NCBI GenBank assembly: GCA_965233705.1
Contig: CBDDTF010000003.1
Coordinates: 372,001-436,000, forward strand
Length of the DNA stretch: 64,000 nucleotides
Direction of reading: 5' to 3'
Source of the DNA: Algihabitans sp965233705
GTDB lineage: Bacteria; Pseudomonadota; Alphaproteobacteria; Kiloniellales; DSM-21159
The position numbers and the translations under genes were made by a program. The notes below the pieces were generated by a model. The model searched no databases, was not told the DNA's origin, and saw only the letters and a program-made list of their open reading frames with translations. Positions 60,015 through 64,000 of the stretch are shown one piece after another (the stretch's first letter is position 1; each line of letters opens with the position of its first letter).

Positions 60015-60782
60015 ATGGCACGAGGCAAGCTGCAAAGGCGCGGACTCATGGCGGCGGCGTTGGCCGTGGCGGTGGGGCTGCCGGCGGTGGCCTCGGTGCC
60101 GCCGGACGGCGATCTCGCCTTCCGCGTGCTCCGCGGCGACTCGCCGATGGGCGACCACCGCCTGACCTTCCAGCGCGACGGCGCGCGGCTGGAGGTGCTG
60201 GTCTCGATCGACCTCGACGTCAAGCTCGGGCCCTTCACGCTCTACGAATACACCCACGAGAACCGTGAGGTCTGGCGCGACGGCCGCCTGGTCCGGCTGA
60301 GCACCGAGACGGACGACGACGGCGAGTCCTTCTTCGTCGAGGCGCAGCGCACCGACGACGGCTTGCGGGTCGAGACCCGGGAGGGCAGCCGGATCGTGCC
60401 CGGCGACATCATCCCCTCGAGCTACTGGAACTACGCCATCGTCGAGGCCGAGCAGGTGCTCGACACCCAGAAGGGCCGCGTCCTCGACGTCGCCACCGAA
60501 TTCGTCGGCGAGACCGAGATCTGGGTCAACGGCGCGCTGATTCCGGCGCGCCACTACCGCATGCGCGGCGACCTGGAGCTGGACCTCTGGTACGACGCCG
60601 ACCGCGAATGGGTGAAGACCGCCTTCGAGATCCGCGGTGAGCAGATCGAGTATTTCCGCGGCGGCGTGCCGGAGAACCTGGAGCAGGCGAGCTACTTCGC
60701 GCAGCGGCGCGGGGACGGCGGTGCGCTGGACGGCGGTGCGCTGGGCGGTGACGCGCTGGGTGGCGGCGGGGGCGAGCGCTAG
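60015..60782 (+). CDS. DUF6134-like secreted protein
   Basis: 255 residues. A signal peptide (RRGLMAAALAVAVGLPAVASV) precedes a beta-rich domain: LAFRVLRGDSPMGDHRLTFQRDGARLEVLVSIDLDVKLGPFTLYEYTHENREVWRDGRLV, SSYWNYAIVEAEQVLDTQKGRV, HYRMRGDLELDLWYDADREW. It ends in a Gly/Ala tail (GGALDGGALGGDALGGGGGER) from a short DNA repeat. Function is unknown. It begins the photolyase operon, 7 bases ahead. Confidence 0.8.
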   Translation: MARGKLQRRGLMAAALAVAVGLPAVASVPPDGDLAFRVLRGDSPMGDHRLTFQRDGARLEVLVSIDLDVKLGPFTLYEYTHENREVWRDGRLVRLSTETDDDGESFFVEAQRTDDGLRVETREGSRIVPGDIIPSSYWNYAIVEAEQVLDTQKGRVLDVATEFVGETEIWVNGALIPARHYRMRGDLELDLWYDADREWVKTAFEIRGEQIEYFRGGVPENLEQASYFAQRRGDGGALDGGALGGDALGGGGGER

Positions 60783-60789
60783 ACGCCGC

Positions 60790-62352
60790 ATGGCCTCCGG
60801 TAGCCTGCGCCTGTTGCTCGGCGACCAGCTGAGCCGGGGCCTCTCCGCCCTGAGCGACCTCGACCCCGACCGCGACCGGGTGCTGCTGGCCGAGGTCTGG
60901 GACGAGGCGACCTACGTCCGCCACCACAAGAAGAAGATCGCCTTCGTCTTCTCCGCCATGCGCCACTTCGCCGCGGCGCTGCGCGACGAGGGGGTCGCGG
61001 TCGACTACGTCACCCTCGACGATCCCGAGAACAGCGGCAACCTGCGCGGCGAGGTGGCACGTGCGCTGCGCCGCCGCGCGGCCAAGCGGGTGGTGGTCAC
61101 GGCGCCGGGCGAGTGGCGCCTGTGGCAGGATCTGCAGGGTTGGGAGGCGGCGCTCGGCCTGCCGGTGGAGATCCGCGCCGACGAGCGCTTCTTCTGCACG
61201 CCGGCCGACTTCGCCGCCTGGGCGAAGGGGCGCAAGGCGCTGCGCATGGAGTACTTCTACCGCGAGCTGCGGCGCCGCACCGGCTATCTGATGGACGCCG
61301 GCGGCGCGCCCGAGGGTGGGCGCTGGAACTTCGACCAGGACAACCGCAAGGCGCTGCCGCGCGCGGTCGCGCCGCCGCCGCTGCCGCAGGTCGCGCCGGA
61401 CGCCACCACCCGCGCCGTGCTGGAGCTGGTCGACGCGCGCTTTGCCGCGCACTTCGGCGACCTGGAGCCCTTCGGCTTCGCGGTGACGGCCGCACAGGCC
61501 GAGCGGGCCTTCGAGGACTTCGTGACGAGGCGGCTGTCCAGCTTCGGCGATTATCAGGACGCCATGGCGCGCGGCGAGGCGACGCTGTTCCATTCGGTGA
61601 TCGCGCTCTACCTCAACGCCGGGCTGCTCGACCCCCGGGCGGTCTGCGCGCGGGCCGAGAAGGCCTGGCGCGACGGCGCCGCGCCGCTCAACGCGGTGGA
61701 GGGCTTCATCCGCCAGATCCTGGGCTGGCGCGAGTTCGTGCGCGGCCTCTACTGGCTGGAGATGCCGGACTACGCGCGGCGCAACTTCTTCAACGCCCGG
61801 CGCGGCCTGCCGCGCTTCTACTGGACCGGCGAGACGGAGATGACCTGCCTGGCCGAGACGATCGGCCAGACCCGATCCGGGGCCTACGCCCACCACATCC
61901 AGCGTCTGATGGTGACGGGAAACTTTGCGCTGCTGGCGGGCGTTGACCCCAAGGCCGTGAACGAGTGGTACCTGGCGGTCTATGCCGACGCCTACGAGTG
62001 GGTCGAGCTGCCCAACGTGACCGGGATGGCGCTGTTCGCCGACGGCGGGCGCCTCGCCTCCAAGCCCTACGCGGCGAGCGGCAAGTACATCGACCGCATG
62101 TCCGACTACTGTCGGGCCTGCCCCTACGACGTGAAGAAGGCGACCGGTGCCGATGCCTGCCCCTTCAACTATCTCTATTGGGACTTCATCGCCCGCAATG
62201 GCGAGAAGTTCGACCGGAACCCGCGCATGTCCATGATTCTCAAGTCCTTCCACCGCATGCAGCCGGACAGGGTGCGGGCGATGCGGGCCCAGGCGAAGAG
62301 CTTTTTGGAGGCGCTGGACACGGTGGGGGCGGGGCAATGGCGCGCGACGTGA
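60790..62352 (+). CDS. FeS-containing bacterial cryptochrome/(6-4) photolyase-like protein
   Basis: 520 residues from the ATG at 60790. LRLLLGDQLSRGLSALSDL, ETIGQTRSGAYAHHIQRLMVTGNFALLAGV and KPYAASGKYIDRMSDYCRACPYDVKKATGADACPFNYLYWDF match the deoxyribodipyrimidine photolyase-related (PhrB/CryB) family. The CRAC ... ACPF cysteines plus Cys in MTCLAET fit the [4Fe-4S] ligands. The family repairs (6-4) photoproducts or acts as a photoreceptor. It overlaps the next gene. Confidence 0.92.
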   Translation: MASGSLRLLLGDQLSRGLSALSDLDPDRDRVLLAEVWDEATYVRHHKKKIAFVFSAMRHFAAALRDEGVAVDYVTLDDPENSGNLRGEVARALRRRAAKRVVVTAPGEWRLWQDLQGWEAALGLPVEIRADERFFCTPADFAAWAKGRKALRMEYFYRELRRRTGYLMDAGGAPEGGRWNFDQDNRKALPRAVAPPPLPQVAPDATTRAVLELVDARFAAHFGDLEPFGFAVTAAQAERAFEDFVTRRLSSFGDYQDAMARGEATLFHSVIALYLNAGLLDPRAVCARAEKAWRDGAAPLNAVEGFIRQILGWREFVRGLYWLEMPDYARRNFFNARRGLPRFYWTGETEMTCLAETIGQTRSGAYAHHIQRLMVTGNFALLAGVDPKAVNEWYLAVYADAYEWVELPNVTGMALFADGGRLASKPYAASGKYIDRMSDYCRACPYDVKKATGADACPFNYLYWDFIARNGEKFDRNPRMSMILKSFHRMQPDRVRAMRAQAKSFLEALDTVGAGQWRAT

Positions 62353-63122
62353 GCGGCTGCGTGTGGATCACCGGCGCCTCCCAGGGGCTGGGCCGGGCGC
62401 TGGCGCTGGAGCTGGCGCGGCGCGGCCGCACGGTGGTCGCCAGCGCGCGCGGCGAGGACAAGCTGACCGAGCTGACCGAGGCGGGCGCCGACTGCGCCGG
62501 GCGCATCCTGGCCTGGCCGCTCGACGTCACCGACGCCGCGGCGGTGGCGGCGGCGCTGGAGCGGATCGCCGCCGAGGTCGGCCCGATCGACACGGCGGTG
62601 CTCAATGCCGGCACCCATCGCCCGGTCGACGGGCGGCATCTCAGGGCCGCCGACTTCCGCGAGCTGGTCGAGCTCAACGTGATGGGCACGGTGACTTGCC
62701 TGGAGCCGCTGATCGCCGCCATGACGGCGCGCGGGCGCGGCCGCATCGCGGTCGTCGCCTCGCTGTCCGGCTATCGCGGCCTGCCCTCGGCCGCCGCCTA
62801 CGGTCTGACCAAGGCCGGGCTGATCAACATGTGCGAGGCGCTGCGCCCGGAACTGGCGCTGGCCGGCATTACCTTGCAGGTGGTCAACCCGGGCTTCGTG
62901 CGCACGCCGCTGACCGACCGGAACGACTTTCCCATGCCATTCCTGATGGAGGCCGAGGCGGCGGCCCGCGCCTTCGCCGACGGGCTGGAGTCGCGGCGCT
63001 TCGAGATCGTCTTCCCGCGCCGCTTCGCCTACCTCCTGAAGCTCTTGCGCCTGCTGCCCTATCCACTCTACTTCGCGGCGACGAAGCGGATGGTGAAGGA
63101 CCGGCCGGAGCCGGCGCGATGA
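62337..63122 (+). CDS. Short-chain dehydrogenase/reductase
   Basis: 261 residues from the ATG at 62337, overlapping the photolyase end by 16 bases. The cofactor motif is WITGASQGLGRALALELARRG, NAG is in AVLNAGTHRP, and the catalytic set is S (VVASLSGYRG) and Y-x3-K (YGLTKAG). The C-terminus LKLLRLLPYPLYFAATKRMV may contact membrane. In photo-oxidative stress clusters an SDR of this type is often beside a photolyase. Confidence 0.9.
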   Translation: MARDVSGCVWITGASQGLGRALALELARRGRTVVASARGEDKLTELTEAGADCAGRILAWPLDVTDAAAVAAALERIAAEVGPIDTAVLNAGTHRPVDGRHLRAADFRELVELNVMGTVTCLEPLIAAMTARGRGRIAVVASLSGYRGLPSAAAYGLTKAGLINMCEALRPELALAGITLQVVNPGFVRTPLTDRNDFPMPFLMEAEAAARAFADGLESRRFEIVFPRRFAYLLKLLRLLPYPLYFAATKRMVKDRPEPAR

Positions 63123-63547
63123 ACCGCGCGGAGACGCTGCGGCGCTACGGCGCGCTCTTCGCGGCGCTGACGCCCGAGCGCCTGCCCGAGCTGGGCGAGC
63201 TGGTCGGCGACCAGGTGCGCTTTCGCGACCCCTTCAACGACGTGCAAGGGCGCGACGCCTTTCTCGGCGTCTTTCGGGAGATGTTCGACACCCTGGTCGA
63301 GCCGACCTTTGCCGTGGAGGACAGCGCGCTGGGCGCGCGCGCCGGCTACCTGCGCTGGACCATGACCTTCCGCACCCGCCGCGGCGGCGCGGCCTGGCGG
63401 ATCACCGGCATGTCGGAGCTGCAGTTCGACGACGACGGCCGGGTCGTCCTGCACCTCGACCACTGGGACGCCGGCAGCCAGTTCTACGCCAGGCTGCCGC
63501 TACTCGGCTGGCTGATCGAGCGGGTGCGCCGGCGCGTGGCGCACTGA
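63119..63547 (+). CDS. NTF2/SnoaL-like protein
   Basis: 142 residues from the ATG that overlaps the SDR stop (ATGA). RYGALFAALTPERLPELGELVGDQVRFRDPFNDVQGRDAFLGVFREMFDTLVEPTFAVEDSALGARAGYLRWTMTFR and LQFDDDGRVVLHLDHWDAGSQFYARLPLLGWLIERVRRR form a SnoaL/NTF2-like fold. No catalytic assignment is possible. It is the fourth gene of the operon. Confidence 0.87.
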   Translation: MNRAETLRRYGALFAALTPERLPELGELVGDQVRFRDPFNDVQGRDAFLGVFREMFDTLVEPTFAVEDSALGARAGYLRWTMTFRTRRGGAAWRITGMSELQFDDDGRVVLHLDHWDAGSQFYARLPLLGWLIERVRRRVAH

Positions 63548-63686
63548 GCCGCCGACGCGGTCGCCGCGCGCGCCGTAATTTATCCAGCAATTAAGATTTA
63601 TCCGGTTTCTTGGCGGCAGGCCGCGCGTGCGGCCGGCCGTCGGCGCGAGCGCTGTCGGCCCAACCCCGCTGCGACGAGTTTCGACG

Positions 63687-64000
63687 ATGCCGTTTGCCAG
63701 CCGTGGCGGAGACTATCCCCGGCCGTTCGACGAGGCCTATCGCCAAAGTGTTCTCGACGCCTGCGGCCTGGTCGATCAGCCGCCGGACCCCGATCTCGAG
63801 CGTGTCGCCCGCCTGGCCGCGCGCCGCTTCAACGCGCCGATGGCCCTGGTTTCCCTGCTCGATGGCGGCCGCCAGTGGTTCCCCGCGCAGGTCGGCATGG
63901 CGGCGCGCGAGACGCCGCGCGATTGGGCCTTCTGTGCCCACGCGGTGGTCCTCTCCGCGCCGCTCGTCGTCGCGGACGCCCAGGCCGACCCGCGCTTCGC
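63687..64000 (+). CDS. GAF-domain protein (3' partial)
   Basis: About 104 residues are visible before the window ends: RPFDEAYRQSVLDACGLVDQPPDPDLERVARLAARRFNAPMALVSLLDGGRQWFPAQVGMAARETPRDWAFCAHAVVLSAPLVVADAQADPRF. This is the usual start of GAF sensors fused to a diguanylate cyclase or histidine kinase. The rest of the protein is not in the window. The ribosome binding site is weak. Confidence 0.82.
   Translation, partial: MPFASRGGDYPRPFDEAYRQSVLDACGLVDQPPDPDLERVARLAARRFNAPMALVSLLDGGRQWFPAQVGMAARETPRDWAFCAHAVVLSAPLVVADAQADPRF

Overview
This is a 64 kb piece of a high-GC alphaproteobacterial chromosome. It is most likely from the Rhodospirillales and its relatives. The pointers are FliX and MotE-like flagellar proteins, a CckA-type hybrid kinase, CtrA-like TTAA-N7-TTAA boxes, a one-cysteine DksA, an Azospirillum-type phenylpyruvate/indolepyruvate decarboxylase, an IalB-family protein and an alphaproteobacterial SOS-type box at recA. 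No rRNA, tRNA, CRISPR array, transposase or prophage was found.

Region 1 (1-28.6 kb) is a large flagellar and chemotaxis island. A partial TPR/glycosyltransferase-like gene opens the window. Then come, on the minus strand, fliW, flgL, flgK, an flgN-like gene, a rod-binding flgJ-like gene and flgI, and divergently fliX and dksA. Next is flgH-flgA-flgG-flgF (minus), divergent from fliL-fliM-DUF6468-motE. These are followed by cheY-cheZ and a translationally coupled trio: a MotB-like protein without the proton-binding Asp, an intact MotB, and a 1239-residue beta-domain/TPR protein. Then come fliO-fliP and two small unknown genes (minus), csrA (minus), and flgB-flgC-fliE-fliQ-fliR-flhB (plus). 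fliF, fliG, fliN, flhA, motA and flagellin are not in the window.

Region 2 (28.6-40.1 kb) holds cckA and recA, two tandem tail-collar-domain genes, an ialB-type gene, alaS, a cyclophilin and icd. Region 3 (40.2-56.5 kb) is mixed housekeeping and accessory material: sulfotransferase, two hspQ paralogues, CAP protein, methyltransferase and CDP-alcohol transferase, a MarR/Rieske/TAXI/ferredoxin-reductase/TauE group, rhomboid, ChaN-like, a GDP-mannose 3,5-epimerase-like gene, ppa, a LuxR regulator with a degenerate receiver, zur with a small coupled partner, and ipdC. Region 4 (56.5-64 kb) holds an SMR exporter with its TetR regulator, phoX behind a Pho-box-like site, and an operon of a DUF6134-like protein, an FeS photolyase, an SDR and an NTF2-like protein. 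A GAF-domain gene runs off the end.

The genes hang together as a CtrA/CckA-linked motility locus with a CsrA/FliW post-transcriptional pair, followed by general metabolism and stress genes. Non-coding DNA is rich in structure. It contains a dispersed palindromic repeat family whose terminal TAG is the stop codon of cheZ, flhB and phoX, a perfect 32-bp-arm inverted repeat, an array of eight 14-bp units, and tandem TATAC-containing repeats before cckA. The stator trio at 16.8-22.0 kb is the best candidate for an undescribed system.
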